64,000 bases of DNA from Zingiber officinale (GCF_018446385.1 NC_056001.1:107176436-107240435); one strand, 5' to 3'. Positions 11,375 to 23,500 are shown, counted from the stretch's first letter. Numbers and translations are program-made. The notes: a model not told the origin generated them from the sequence alone.

Positions 11375-11760
11375 AATAGTTGTAGTCTAGTTGGTTAATA
11401 TACTTGGTGAAGCATTTGAGTCCTCGGGATTATGGTATCCTGGTAGGACATCTAGGTTATCATCTAGGCACCCGTAGTTCGAACTCTAGTTATAGCCTAT
11501 TTATAGGAATTTTTCCTCCAAATGGAGGAGGGGGGGGGGGGCGTACAACCAAAGGATGCTGGACTTCTGGGTTGGTCACCGCGTGCGCTTCCTGATTTAC
11601 CCTGGTGGCCGGTGAAAAACTTCCGTGGTGCCTGATCGGTCACTCCAGGGATAGTCAATGAGGCTAATTAAGATTATATATATATTTTTGGTGAAGCATT
11701 TATGAGACTCGAATTTGAGCCCTAGCACTCACTAATTTCTTTTTAACATATATATACCCG
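11375..11760 (+). mobile_element. Older tRNA-like SINE relic, host of a second insertion
   Basis: TAGTCTAGTTGGTTAATA at about 11382-11399 resembles a tRNA box A. If the insertion at 11418-11687 is removed, the sequence runs into GACTCGAATTTGAGCCCTAG (about 11707), which resembles box B. The two boxes then lie at about tRNA spacing. The 3' limit is uncertain. Confidence 0.35.
11404..11701 (+). mobile_element. SINE-like retroposon with a 14-bp target duplication
   Basis: The body (11418-11687, 270 bp) is bounded by direct repeats TTGGTGAAGCATTT at 11404-11417 and 11688-11701. It contains a box-B-like GTAGTTCGAACTC at about 11471-11483 and ends in an AT-rich tail. Inside are a run of 13 G and a CGCGTGCGCTTCC-like segment. 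Length, long duplication and internal box B point to a SINE. The box A assignment is unclear. Confidence 0.5.
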
Positions 11761-12272
11761 TAACCCGAGTGAACGGGTAACCGGTCTGTTAACCTGATTA
11801 CGGGCTCGGGTCAAGTCTAACTGGCAGGGCACCTTCTTAGTTTCTCAGATATCTAATTAAGGATTGAGTCTTAGCTTCACTGAATTAACAGATAAATTTC
11901 CCTTAACGGGTGATTAACCTAAGAATGTTGGGCTAATAGGTCACCTGTTGAGAGCGCTTTCAAATTTACCCTTTTGGATGATAGAAAACTTTTGTGAGAT
12001 TGGGCCAGTCATTTTAGGATTAGTCGTAAAATGGATATTTGATGTCAACTAAAAAAATAATGGATAGATAATCCTCACCCCAAGTGCTCCTCACCATTTG
12101 CTCCATAGCGAGATGAAGGAAATAAATTATGGTGATCGAATGACCTCGCTAGGTCAATGCACTAAGTTGAGTGTCAGCTTCGACGAATTAATAGATGAAT
12201 TTTTCTTAATGGATGATTAGGAATGAAAAAAAAATACTAAAATTTTGATACCATACATACTATACAGAAATA
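11760..12272. repeat. Two diverged copies of an unclassified short repeat
   Basis: A block around AGCTTCACTGAATTAACAGAT at about 11873-11925 recurs as AGCTTCGACGAATTAATAGAT at about 12178-12235, each followed by a related TTAA..GGTGATTA segment. Probably retroposon 3' parts. Ends not defined. Confidence 0.35.
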
Positions 12273-13479
12273 CACTACAAAAATCATGGTAATTTGGGAT
12301 AAATTTTGTGACAAATTTGTTCAAAAAAATTGTTGCAAAAAATTCTATGACGAATTATGTGACGAAAATTTTTCGTTACAAATAAGTTGTCGTCAAATTC
12401 TGGACTGGAAATATGTAAATTCATTGCCAAATTTGCAATGAATTTTATTCTTAGGGCTAAATTCGTTCTAATTTTGTAATGAAAACAAAATTCGTCACAA
12501 AATTACCAAATGCGAATCTACGATAAAATTCTAATTTCATCCCAAATTTGATGACTAATCTGATTTTTGTCGCAGATTTGGCAATGAAAATGGATTCATC
12601 GCCAAATGTGAAACGAATGGCAAATCCCCATTGCGCCTCAGATTTGGAGATGAATAATATTTTCGTCGCATATTTACAATGAATATGGATTCGTTGCCAG
12701 ACTGCTAATTCGCCAAATCTGCGATGGAACCTGTTTTCGTCGAAGATTTAGCAACGAATCCACAAATTCGTCGCAGAATTTGCGACGAATACTTGGATTC
12801 GTTGCATAATTTGCGACGAAAATAAGTTTAATCGTTGAATATACGATATATAATAATTTATGATAATTTGATGACAAAATAGTTTCTTCGCCAAAGTCAT
12901 CCCAAAATACTAATATTTTAGCTAGAACCTATTTAACATATACATCCAACACATTCTATTTAACAACATATCCTATTTAACATATACATCACATATTATA
13001 CACATCCTATTAATATTCTAAATCAAATCATCTACAATCATACAAGTAAAAAAATTGTCAAAATAAAACCATAAAGTCAAAAGAAACATATCAAATCCAT
13101 ACAAGTCATCATATCCAAAAATATCTAACATTCTTAAAAAAGTTAAACAAGTCAATTAAAATAAAAATATCTCATACACATACATCACCAAATCATCTTT
13201 CTTCTTCCTTTACAAACACTTTCTTTTCCTTCCATTATTCTTCTTTTCCTGCATAAAAAAATAAAAAGTATTATTTATAATAAAAAAAATTCTATAAATT
13301 AACACAAAACTTAGTACTTACTTACTTCCTTCAACATAGATTTTCAATTTGTACCAGCTTACTTTGCCTCTCCAACCCTGTTCAAAACAAATTAACAGTA
13401 TTAATAAAAATACACAAATGAAATATTCATAATCAAATAATTAATATTTAAAAATACTTATTATGAGACAAATATCATC

Positions 13480-15000
13480 CATATATAATAAAGTCATGAA
13501 GAATCAACACCACCATCATCATTGTCGTCGCCACCATCATCACTAGAACTGAGAGGAGTCTGACTTGGAACGGAGCTTAACTATATATATTGCATTATTA
13601 AGTCCTATTGTCGGGGCAAATTGCAAATTTCATGAACCTTTTAAAATATTTGTTGATCTCTTTGCAACATTTCTTGATCTCTTTGCAATATTATCCCCTT
13701 CAAATGACTAACCTCTTCAGTTATGCTATTTATTTTGGCCTTTACTGCTGGTGGGGTGAAAGAAGATGTACTAAAAATTTTATGGGTTCAGTTCAAGGAA
13801 CTTGTTCCCAATATTCTTCCCCCTTCCGGTCCCCTACTTGGCTTTAGTCATAAATTCATATTATTGCTAACAGAGAGCTTAGATCTGGATCCATCACTAA
13901 CTTGTGAATTTCTCAGTTCTAGCTCTATCTTATCATATTTATCCAATATTATCATTAAATAATTATAATAAAATTACAATAACAATAATAGAATCTAAGT
14001 TAAAAATTAAGATCAAATAAAGTTTAATCTTGATTTTTATTGCTTTAGCTCTATCTCCACTCTAAGTCTTGTCCTTTTTTTTTTTTTTCCAAATGTGTGG
14101 GTGAAAGTATTTATAAATACAGGCTCCTTTCCCATTTCCTTAGTCTAAAAAAAATACTATTAGAAATAATAAAATAATTTGAAATAGATTAAAAAATTAG
14201 TAAGAGAGTTAAAAAAATTACCAATGTTGGTGTATGCTTATTGATATTAATAGAGCCTCCCACATATGTCACAAATGAATCTCTAGAATTATAAGTTTGA
14301 TTTATTTTATTCTGTTGACTCCTTTGTTTGCTCTTTTCAATTGTGCAAGATGAGGAGATCCTGACTCAGTGTTTATCCATGATGTAGGGTGGCTTTTTCC
14401 TTCTAGTCTTAGCATGATTCAATACATGTAGAATGTAATTGCCATATTTTTTCTTAAATATTCTTTTTATTTACATCTCTTCACTCGACTCCCAATTGAA
14501 TGCCTACTGAAATGGAAAAAATAATTGTTTATATATTCATTTTAATTTCATATATAAACTGAAGGGGATATACCTTAAACTCGTTCCATCAAAGTTCTTT
14601 TGTGGGTGTTGGAGTGCTTGAATATGTCAGGGAAGTACCTCCCTAATGATTTTTCATGATTCTATTAATATTGTGAATAATCTATACAAAATTTTCAAAT
14701 CTATCATTACAAACAAGCAATATTAAATAATTAAGATAGTTAAAAAAATAAAATATTTTATAGTACTTACGAATCTCCAAGAGGGACTATAAACTCCTGA
14801 GGGTTTATAAACTTAGTAGCTGAGTTTCTGGCTGAATCAGGAACATGTGTGGGTATTGGCAAATGTACTGGTGAAGGTACTATCAACGATGAATGAGAAG
14901 GTGCATGGGAAGGTAGAGAAGTTTGTCTATGCCTACCACGTCGAGACTGTCAACCAAAATGGTTAGGATAAAGTAAATAAAGATTTAATGCATAATAAAG
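13480..15000 (-). pseudogene. CACTA TnpA-like (Transposase_24-type) gene remnant
   Basis: Fragments read on the minus strand in order. At 14980-14780 there is a basic GRHRQ-type, Ser/Pro-rich stretch. At 14370-14240 comes LAQLKRANKGVNRIK and then TYVGGSINI.KHTPTL, resembling the conserved GGSxxxxxHxxxL segment of plant En/Spm ORF1 proteins. At 13740-13600 there is a coiled coil with QRDQEMLQRDQQI, followed by a SSDDGGDDNDDGG acidic tail at 13560-13500. Stops and frameshifts separate the blocks, and some gaps may be introns. Family assignment rests on motif order and is inferential. Confidence 0.45.
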
Positions 15001-15239
15001 AAGATGGAATTTTTTACCATATTTGTTAATAGATAAGAGAGTGTGCAACAAAATACCAAAATGTCACCTATAATGACCTATAGGGAAAAAATAGTGCATC
15101 AACAGAGAAAATATATAATTTAAAAAATGAGATATTATATAAACAACTAATTGAGCTATGAATTTTGTAAATTTACTGATTAGAACTAAATTTATTCATA
15201 AATAAAAATATTATCATTTATGATATTTTATATTAAGAT

Positions 15240-15480
15240 TACAAAACTTACCCATCATCAAACATTAAAGTCATCATTGTCATTGTCATTGTCATTCTCA
15301 TCCTCCTCCTCATCATCTTTATCATCATCATCATTCTCATGAATTTCACTTGCATCCAAATTTATTACTCAACTGGGATCTCATAATGTTGGAATAATAT
15401 ATTCCTCGTTTTGAAATGTATTTGTAACTTCCTCTTGTTGATATGCAATGTCTTCCCAATGTTCCTCAATTTTTTCTATG
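15240..15480 (-). pseudogene. Probable TNP2 C-terminal remnant of the CACTA element
   Basis: The minus strand reads a short frame with HWEDIAYQQEEV, then, after two stops, an aspartate-rich tail (about 20 Asp/Glu around 15260-15335) and a stop. Acidic C-termini with a QQ[DE]E-type motif occur in plant TNP2 transposases. The catalytic part is absent, so this is positional inference. Confidence 0.35.
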
Positions 15481-15530
15481 CTTATGAAGAAGAGAATACT
15501 TGAATCACTTATATTGCTAACACAAATGGT

Positions 15531-16110
15531 TCATGTCATGCCTTGAGAGTATACTTGTTCGTCAAACCGGACGGTACCCCTAGTGACAATATAAGAAAAT
15601 AACCGATATCAAACCAATAAAAGCCAACTCAAATACCAATGCAATATAAAATCCACCAGAAACAAATTTCAATGCGTGTATGTATGCATGCACATGTGAA
15701 CATATTAAAGTAACCAAAAACATAATCAACTACATAAACATTCGATATGAAAAGAAAACCAAACTACAAGCAGCGGAATGTAAACCAATAACTTAAATAG
15801 AAATCTGAACTCAAGTGAGTCCTCTATCAGCTAACCTGAAAGTCAAAGGAAAAGTAAGAGATAGTGAATATAACAACTCAGTGGATATAAGAAGATAGTG
15901 GATGATACTATATATATAAGGAGATCAAAAGATGCAGTCTCAGGTAAAATACTTACTAACCAACGTAAGTGTCCCAATATAATCACTTGCTAGCCAAAAG
16001 CATAACCAATACATAACACTACACTAACTTGCTCAACCAAGTATAACTAACAAATTGGAAGTACATATAGTACATCCAAACCTGTACGAATAAATACATG
16101 ACTGACATAG
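15531..16110. mobile_element. LTR-like sequence, left part (Ty3/gypsy chromovirus-like?)
   Basis: Holds an AGCAGCGGAATGTAAACC block and a stretch around AACAACTCAGTGGATATAAG. Similar passages (a 'cagcggaa' block followed by 'ctcagtgag') mark Tekay/Del-type LTRs. The same low-GC style resumes after 21552, so 15531-22740 may be one LTR with two nested insertions. Ends are not defined. Confidence 0.3.
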
Positions 16111-17427
16111 TGTTGGTACAATCGACCTCTAGGGTTTCGATGTTTGACAATATGACCAAGGGTTGCCCGAAACAAGACTTGATGTTTGGGAGAGAGAAGT
16201 CTAGTCATGACTAGATGACTAGCAAAGGTAAGTCCCGATGAGTGAAGTCAGGCCCTAGTGAGTGAAGCTAGGTGGTGGAAGTCCCGGTGAGTGAAGTCAG
16301 ACCCTAGTGAGTGAAGATAGGTGGTGAAAGTCCCGATGAGTGAAGCCGGACCCTAGTGAGTGAAGCTAGGTGGCGGAAGTCTTGGTGAGTGAAACCGAGC
16401 CCTGGTGAGTTAAACCGAGCCCTAGTGAGTGAAGCTAGGTGGAGAAAGTCCTGGTGAGTGAAGTCAGGCCCTAGTGAGTGAAGCTAGATGGATGAAGTCC
16501 TGGTGAGTGAAGCTAGGTAATGGAAGTCCTAGTGAGTGAAGCTAGGCAACCCTAGGAGGTAACCCTAGGTTATACTTGAATTCTGTTAATACTGTGCTAA
16601 CTCAGTGTTGCAGGGAAGCTCAGTTAGGTTGACGGGTTGACTAAGTAGCTGACACGAAGTTCAGACGGATCGAAGGGCTGACCGGACGTCTGGCAGGTAA
16701 GTTAAGGTAAGTCACTGGAGGGGAGTGACTGTGAGGACGCGTTCCTGAGAAGGGAGCATTAGGCGTCGATCCTACTTAGAGTCATTTCAGATATCTAAGT
16801 CGAGATTGTGACTAGATTCCGATCTCGAGGAGACGGAATCTAATTACTATTATGTTTTATTATAAACTGTGCTAACATTCTATTTTGCAGGATATATAAT
16901 TTACATTGCCTCGGACTAACGTTTTCTTGCAGGAAGGAGATTGCTAGAAAACAAGGGTCCGGGCGCCCGGAAGGGATCCGGATGCTCGGAGGTAAGTTTT
17001 ATCCCCAAACGAGCTTCGCCACATGGTGCACCCTGATTAGCTTGGGTACGTCGCATTCAGGGCACCCTAAAGGTATCTAGGCGCCCCGAACCTCCTATAT
17101 AAGGAGGGTGAAGGCTAGAGCAAATCAACAACTCACGATCTACGCTTCTCCGACAAAGTGCTATTGTTTCCTCTTTTTCTAATTATTGTCGGTATTATTT
17201 CCTTAATAGCATTTGTACTCAAATTTGTAATATTTTACGAATTACAAGTGGATTGTCCAACGAAAGCACTCAACGAGTGCGGACCTTGAAGTAGGAGTCG
17301 ACATAGGCTCCGAACCAAGTAAAAGATTGCTTGTGTTAGCATTGTTGTGTTTTCACTTTTTCCACTGCGTACTCTACGATAAATTTTAAATCGCTATTCA
17401 CCCCTCTAGCAAATTCTCGATCCAACA
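16111..17427 (+). mobile_element. Solo LTR, Sirevirus-type Ty1/copia
   Basis: Starts TGTTGGTACAATCGACC and ends CTCGATCCAACA, so the termini form the inverted TGTTGG...CCAACA pair of an LTR (1317 bp). Flanks are CATAG (left) and CAGAG (right), a 5-bp target duplication with one mismatch. Internal features: minisatellite at 16228-16560, TATA box CTATATAAGGAGG near 17095, then the AGTGGATTGTCCAA block and a terminal ATTCACCCCTCTAG shared with Sirevirus LTRs. No coding region adjoins it, so it is a solo LTR. Confidence 0.7.
16228..16560 (+). repeat. Minisatellite inside the Sirevirus LTR
   Basis: About seven imperfect copies of a unit of roughly 49 bp built from two half-units, TGAGTGAAGTCAGGCCCTAG and TGAGTGAAGCTAGGTGG plus GAAGTCCYGG. 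The relic at 3454 carries a shorter version of the same array, so the array belongs to the LTR family. Confidence 0.75.
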
Positions 17428-17577
17428 CAGAGCAAGCATATAACAAGCACTGATTGCAGGAGAAGTGCTCTACCATCACTACAACAAAAATGACTTTCTG
17501 CAGCATGCAATTATGCTATTTGCAGCTCACATCGCATGCTGCACAACTCCATATTATTAAAAGTCAAAACACATTTG

Positions 17578-17710
17578 CAGCGCGTGGCCGCGAGCTACGG
17601 TAAATTACATTCGTAGCACGCGACCACGCACTGTGGTAAATTGAACTTGCAGCACACAACTGCGCACTGCGATAAATTGCATTCACAGCGCACAACCGCG
17701 CGCTGTAATT
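17578..17710. repeat. Left subterminal repeats of the CACTA element
   Basis: Four units of about 36 bp, each a near-palindrome of the type GCAGCGCGNNNCCGCGNGCT followed by GTAAATT. In CACTA elements such subterminal repeats are the binding sites of the accessory TnpA protein. Confidence 0.65.
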
Positions 17711-18943
17711 AATTGCATATAAAATAAAAAAAATATCACACATATAATTATCAATATCGTACACTTATCACTAAAGGAATAATTGTGTTATAGACATATA
17801 AAAATAAAATAAATAAATATCATATAATTTTCCTTTCTAATAAGAATAATTGTGTTACAAGTTGATAAGATAAACAAATTATGAGCAGCAAGCCTTTCCT
17901 CTCCTTTTATGCCTCTCTGAAGTAGTGTAAGTAGTTCAAAGTCCACATTGATTTCTGATTGCTGTGTTGATTCTTCTAACTCTCTTGCATTGGAATACAT
18001 AAAATAGTCCCAACATTAATAGACCATTCGGTTCTCAGAAGCTAATTCATGAGACTAGTCCTACATGAATCAAATGACATAAGTTAGCATTAAATAACCA
18101 ACCATTGATTCATGTGTATGAAAAGAATCAAACGATAGTTTTCTTATTCTAAAACAAAGGGAGTTGGAAACACATTGATAACATAATAGAAAAAGATTTT
18201 AACAAGGAGGGCCACTCACTATCCTTCCGTTCTTTTACAATTAAAGTCTGATCGGCTTGATGCCCCCAACTGCAAAGAAAGATAGGCAAGTTATTAACAT
18301 GTGCAAGAAAAACACAACCATAAACAAGAAACAATTACTAAGCATTATAAATATATAGAGAACAAAAGTATAATGCAAGAAAAAAAGAACAAAATGCAAT
18401 GGAAAGAGAATGAGGATTAGCAAATTTCTACACAAGATTTATCAATCCACCTTCTCCATAAGAACTCTCAGATAGTATTCCTGTGAGTTGAAACTAAAAC
18501 TAAAAATACATGTAAGAAGCATGAAAAAGAGTTGCCTACCTTTCTTAGCAAATTTCCCCTTCTATCTACTTTTGGATGGAAACAGAAATAGGGAGGAGAT
18601 CCAAGTTGCTCCATTCCTTCTTACTTTTTCTTCTTCAACCCAATAGATAAGGAAATTTAATTGCTTTCCCTCTCTCTCCAATACTTTAACTCCTTCCCAC
18701 CTAAGTAGGCACACCCTTGACCTCTGCTCACCTCTCAAGTTTCATACTCTTTCTAACTCCTAAGCATAAACAACTTTCTTAATCTCATTTAATCATCAAT
18801 CATTTTTTCTTAATCACTTTCTTGAATGCTTCTAAAGTTCAGATGTGTTAAAAAGTTAAAACTGTATGCACTTATTCTTTTAATTGGCCCTCTCCTAAAT
18901 TTACTTACCTCAATTTGTAGTCATGGTAGGAAAGGGAAAGAAA

Positions 18944-19135
18944 AAAAAAAGGTAGATCTGCTACCTTAGCGGCCCCCTAGTGTCGATCCCATGGATATGG
19001 AGGGAGGTTCATGCAGGTACACAGGTCATAGGCTCATGGTAGGGTAAATCCCAGATCGTCAGTTCATGAGAATCGACCCCTGGTCATTACACCAGAGATA
19101 CCATGCGCCCACCGTCTGCGCTACGCCCTGGGGGC
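18944..19135 (-). mobile_element. tRNA-derived SINE, copy 1
   Basis: About 192 bp on the minus strand with a tRNA-like head. Box A reads TAGCGCAGACGG, and box B GGGGTCGATTCTC lies about 40 bp further. A unique body and an A/T tail (at the plus-strand left end) follow. Flanked by a perfect 13-bp duplication AAAGGGAAAGAAA at 18931-18943 and 19136-19148. Transcribed by RNA polymerase III from its internal promoter and moved by L1-type machinery in trans (family knowledge). It is not a tRNA gene: the cloverleaf does not close. Confidence 0.85.
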
Positions 19136-20090
19136 AAAGGGAAAGAAAGCAACAACATAGCATTGCTATTCCATAATACACAAGTATAGAATCACAGAAA
19201 TTAGAAATATAACAAGACTAAGTAGAAGTATAAAATTCCTTTTACCTACTAAGTAGAAGTAGACTAATTAGAAATACAACAACATAGTGATTATATGAGC
19301 AAATTTTCAGTTATAAAATTCCTTTTACCTTCTAAGTAGAAGTATCCTTTTTTTAATTGTTATCATTATCACCTGTTGTAAGATCATTCAAATTATTAAC
19401 TTAAGGACTAGAAGCACAAATAGGTTTAACTAGTACATTTAGGATTATCATACCTCTGCAACATTGAAGATGAACCTTTGTCTGTCAAAAAACAACAAGA
19501 CTGATGGCAAAGTATCTTGTGTGTCCATGTCAATTCCAAAGATCTACAATAAAAAGCAACACACATGCAACTATTTTCAAAAGAGTTGAGACTTAAAAGT
19601 AAAATGGATATACATTAAATTTGTAAAATAATATATCTCAGTAAGGAGCAGACATAGTTCCATACATGACAAAGTATACATTTTTTCTCTCAAGTCAAAG
19701 GCATATACAAGCAATATGCAGTAGACCCACTACATAGTCCATATGCAATATGTGGAGGCATATATAATATTTTTAAAAAAATTATATTGATGAAAATGAG
19801 AATCATATATACAATGAAGTATATTTCTTTAACACATCTAATTCACATTACCAGATGGAAAATAATATTTTAATCACATGACACAAAATATACAAAATAT
19901 ACCAATCAATATAATCTACAATGATATCATATATATGTAATTTGAATATAATCAGCACCTAAAATGTTTGTCACTTACAAAACAATCGTTTAAGCAAACC
20001 CACACAAGTTACAAGCCATCAAATACAGTATCATAGAGTTTAATGTTAAGATGATTTAATGTAAATTGATTCAAATGGACCAAATAAAAA

Positions 20091-20278
20091 AAGGTAGATC
20101 CGCTACCTTAGCGGCCCCCTTAGTGTCAGCCCCATGGATATGGAGGGAGGTTCATGCAGGTACACAGGTCATAGGCGTATGACGGGGTAAACCCCAGGTC
20201 GTCAGTTCCTGAGAATTGACCTCTGACCATTACGCCAGAGATACCATCCGCCCACCGTCTGCGCTACGCCCTGGGGGC
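20091..20278 (-). mobile_element. tRNA-derived SINE, copy 2
   Basis: Same family and orientation as the copy at 18944, differing by scattered substitutions. Box A TAGCGCAGACGG is intact, but box B is altered to AGGTCAATTCTC. Flanked by a perfect 19-bp duplication CAAATGGACCAAATAAAAA at 20072-20090 and 20279-20297. Two independent insertions into one CACTA element are implied by the different duplications. Confidence 0.87.
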
Positions 20279-20559
20279 CAAATGGACCAAATAAAAACTT
20301 TTAACAATAGAGGTACACTACAATTGCAGCCACTATGCACAATGCATTCCTCTTCAAAATTCAGTTACACAACTGCATAAATGGTTCAAAAGAGGGATTT
20401 AACCTATTTGAAGCAATAGTTTGAGACAACCTAGGTGTTCTTGGATAGAAAAAAGATACGAAAAAATTAGGTTTTTTACCTGAACGTAGCAAATTGTGTT
20501 AACAGGATTCAATTTCTAGATCTTTAGTTGAAAGTTTTTCTGTTTATTGATCTTGTCCC

Positions 20560-21170
20560 TCCCCTCCGCATGCCTCTTGTTACACTCTAACATTTCTTTC
20601 TTCTCCTCCATCTCTGGCACTTTCCTCTGGTTTCTCTGTTCGCTTAGCATGCTCGTCCACCACCTCTGGTTGAGAACTCCGCCGCTACCTTAGCCACATC
20701 CTCCATGTCCTCTGCCTCCTAAAAGGTCCGACCTTGGATGGCGTCACCGGCATCGTAGAATCCACGGATGAGACTCTTCCCATACGAATGATTGGAGAAG
20801 CCATCCCTCAAGCCGGAGTTCCCCCTCCATAATACATTATTGTGTTTGGGAATCAGCCTTGGTACAAAGAAATCAGGGGCAAAGGAACATTTTTTATACC
20901 GTTAAAACCTTTTTTTTTCCGAAGATGCCATCTATGAGGACTCACATCGCTAGGCATTGAAGAACATAAGGGCCTTGTGGAGTCTGAGGGTGTAGCTATC
21001 CTGCGGCGACTTTGGGCAATGATGAGCGGAGCAAGGAAGGCGGAGTACGACAGAGATGAAGGCGAAGCACAGAGGCAGAGAGGGAGGCGGAGCGCGGAAG
21101 GTTTCGGCGGAGAGGGAGTAAGGCTTGCGGCAGAAAAATTTTGACGAAGAGGGAGTCGTGGGTGGCTTTA
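20560..21170. other. GC-rich gene-like segment within the CACTA element
   Basis: Base composition rises sharply, with phrases such as TCCACCACCTCTGG and GGCGAAGCACAGAGGCAGAG, but no long open frame survives on either strand. It may be a captured host-gene fragment (CACTA elements often carry such pieces) or old transposon sequence. Not identifiable by eye. Confidence 0.3.
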
Positions 21171-21551
21171 GGGATTTGGCCGAAGAATTCGGCTAAGAAT
21201 TTTAAGATTTAAAAAATAAAAAAAAACTAAAGATGATTAATATTTCATGTTAACAACATCGTAAATAATATTTATTGACAGTATATATTTTTTACACGCC
21301 GTCATTAATATTAGAATAATAATATTAATAGCGTACTCTACATACTTTTAATATTAAATTTTAACAACGCACTCTGCACACTGTAAAAAAGTTTATTGAC
21401 AGTGTACTTTTTTTTGCACGTCGTCGTTTATATAAATATTATACTATTTGCAGCGCACATAATTGGGCGCGCTGTAAAAACTATTATTAACAATGTACTC
21501 TAACCACGCGCCGTTGATGATGCGCTGTGGAAAGTCATATTTGTTGTAGTG

Positions 21552-22740
21552 CATGGATGGTCCCGTGGCCAGTCATGGTAAATAACTAGTCACTATTTGC
21601 GAAAAAATGTTCTACCACGGATGGTCTCATGGGTGGACAAGATGAGGTAGTTATCTAGCTCTTCTATCACTGACTGCGAGAGAACGCTCTATCACAGATG
21701 GTCCCATGGGAAGTCGGGGTATGTAAATAATTATTGTCTATGGGAGCACACTTTACCACAGTTGATCCTGTGGACAAATAGAATGTATAAGTGTACTAAT
21801 AAAAAATGATACGTAAGCAGTAATAGTCACCTCTAAGAGTAAATTTTGTTAGCTATACTATGGTATGGTCTCACTAGCATATAGTCACAAGCCCAAATAG
21901 TCAAGTAAGATATTTGACTATTTGCTACGGTCTACATCCGATAGCTCAAGATCACTATTTGATCTAATAAGTAGTTCAAATACATAGGCATGCATTAAGT
22001 AACAAGTCTAAATGTATCACTATATGGTGTAACTGTCCGAGCATAAATATGTAACTATACTATGGTAACACTCAAATAATATATGTATGAAAACAAAGAA
22101 GATTGCATAGATATCAAATAAACTAAATATAAGGGCAAACAATAAAGTATCAACTCAAGAAGCAAATAGAATGAAGTCAAGATAAGTCATAACTTTTGTC
22201 TAATAAATAAATGATAATAAATAATCATGCACTAAAATCAAACAACTAAAGAGGTTAAAGCAGGAACTACCCATCTCAAATGTAGATTGTCTCAATCATC
22301 TTCAAGTCAAAAAGTCTATCTCGAGCTCAAATCCTATAAGTACATGTTGCGAAGGAAGTCTTAGTACTAAAGTAATCCTAGTCATAAAGTCAAATCAATT
22401 TATTTCTTATTAATTAATTCATATATTAATCTATTAATTCACCTATCAATGGATCCGCATAAAAAAATCTCATATCAAATGATTTGTTAATCAATTTAAA
22501 TTAATCAATATGAATCAATCTGTTAATCTATCACTGAATCACTAAACCAAACTTAATTAATTATCACTTATTTACGCATTAATTAAGTTAGACTGATGGG
22601 TTATTTTCTCAATCAAACTGATTAATCATCTAATTAATCATCTAATTAAATTGATTAAAATCTCAGTCGCGAGGTGAGGCGACAAGAGAGAGAGAGGGTG
22701 GGTCGGCGAAACTTTAGGTTAAGGAAAAAGAAAAATAAAT
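21552..22740. mobile_element. LTR-like sequence, right part, with a minisatellite
   Basis: Starts with three units of 64-77 bp around GCTCTACCACGGATGGTCCC (to about 21780). A unit fragment GCTCTACCAT is found left of the CACTA (17467-17476), so the CACTA inserted into this array. The rest is AT-rich and has no ORF. Probably the continuation of the LTR-like sequence at 15531. Confidence 0.4.
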
Positions 22741-22973
22741 TTAGGAAAAGCAATATTTTTCCGTTTAAATAAGAAAAATAATTTTTTAAATAAATTATCC
22801 CATAAAATATGAAGAGACCAAATATTTTTTTTAAAAAAATCCTAATAAATCTCTAAAATTCACATATACTATTTTACATTTCTTTTTTTCTTTATTATTA
22901 ATTATATTATCCATTTTTTTCATTTATAAATTCCATTAGATAAAATTTTAATCATTTTAATCTTTCCTTCCTC

Positions 22974-23014
<41 letters not shown>

Positions 23015-23123
23015 TCTGCTGCGGACTGTGTGCCGTGGGCTAGTGCGCACTATAGTGTCCAAGCGCTGGATTTAATCTAGTGCTAGGATTCAATTTTTTT
23101 TTTAAATCAACATTTCCTATCTC
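22741..23123. repeat. AT-rich spacer with an (AT)n microsatellite
   Basis: A perfect (TA)n tract lies at about 22979-23012. It is followed by a short unique segment with GGGCTAGTGCGCACTATAGTG, part of which is self-complementary. No coding potential. Confidence 0.5.
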
Positions 23124-23415
23124 ATGAGTATCTAAAATTTTTAATTTTGAACCGTATAACCAAGGGAGAAACCTGAATCCTAGAGGAAAAATATTATTGA
23201 CTCAAATCCGTTATAACCCAACTCCCAAATTCTAAAATCTTGAACCTTAAATACATATAACATACCTCGTGAATATATAAAATTTTTAATTTTAAACACT
23301 ATAACCCAAAAGGGAAGTCTGAACCCTAGAGGAAAAATCTTGCTAACTCAAATCCTTTATAATCCAACTCTTAAATCCTAAAATTTTAAACCCTAAATAT
23401 ATATAATATACCCCA
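23124..23415. repeat. Two tandem copies of a 146-bp unit
   Basis: The block beginning near TAAAATTTTTAATTTT at 23132 recurs at 23278, with the inner phrase CCTAGAGGAAAAAT and the end ATATAACATACC / ATATAATATACC. Identity is roughly 85 percent by eye. A second AT microsatellite follows at 23468-23497. Function unknown. Confidence 0.55.
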
Positions 23416-23464
23416 AAAAATAAATAAAAAAAAAAGCATTCTATCTTGAATCCAGGTGCCTGAG

Positions 23465-23500
<36 letters not shown>

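Larger units (their letters stand above)
12273..15530 (-). mobile_element. CACTA (En/Spm) element, 3' part with degraded transposase genes
   Basis: The end at 12273 reads CACTACAAAAATCATGG, the hallmark CACTA terminus. It is followed by a 600-bp subterminal region of inverted motifs built on TTTGCGACGAA / TTCGTCGCAAA (12300-12900). Gene remnants on the minus strand (13480-15000 and 15240-15480) lie in the usual order, TNP2-like gene then TnpA-like gene toward this end. The opposite terminus is not found, because other repeats begin at about 15531, so only a fragment remains. Confidence 0.6.
17477..21551. mobile_element. Complete non-autonomous CACTA transposon (4075 bp)
   Basis: The left end reads CACTACAACAAAAATGACTT and the right end is its inverse with one mismatch over 22 bp. 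A 3-bp target duplication CAT flanks it (17474-17476 and 21552-21554), exactly as CACTA elements make. Subterminal arrays are built on CAGCGCGNGNCCGCG / GCGCGCTGT motifs (17578-17710 and 21240-21530). No transposase ORF is present, so it must be mobilised in trans. It contains two SINEs (18944-19135, 20091-20278) and a GC-rich gene-like segment (20560-21170). Confidence 0.88.

Noticed and set aside
18944..20278. tRNA genes at the two box A/box B sites
   Set aside because: Cloverleaf not formed, A-rich tail and long target duplications present; they are SINEs.
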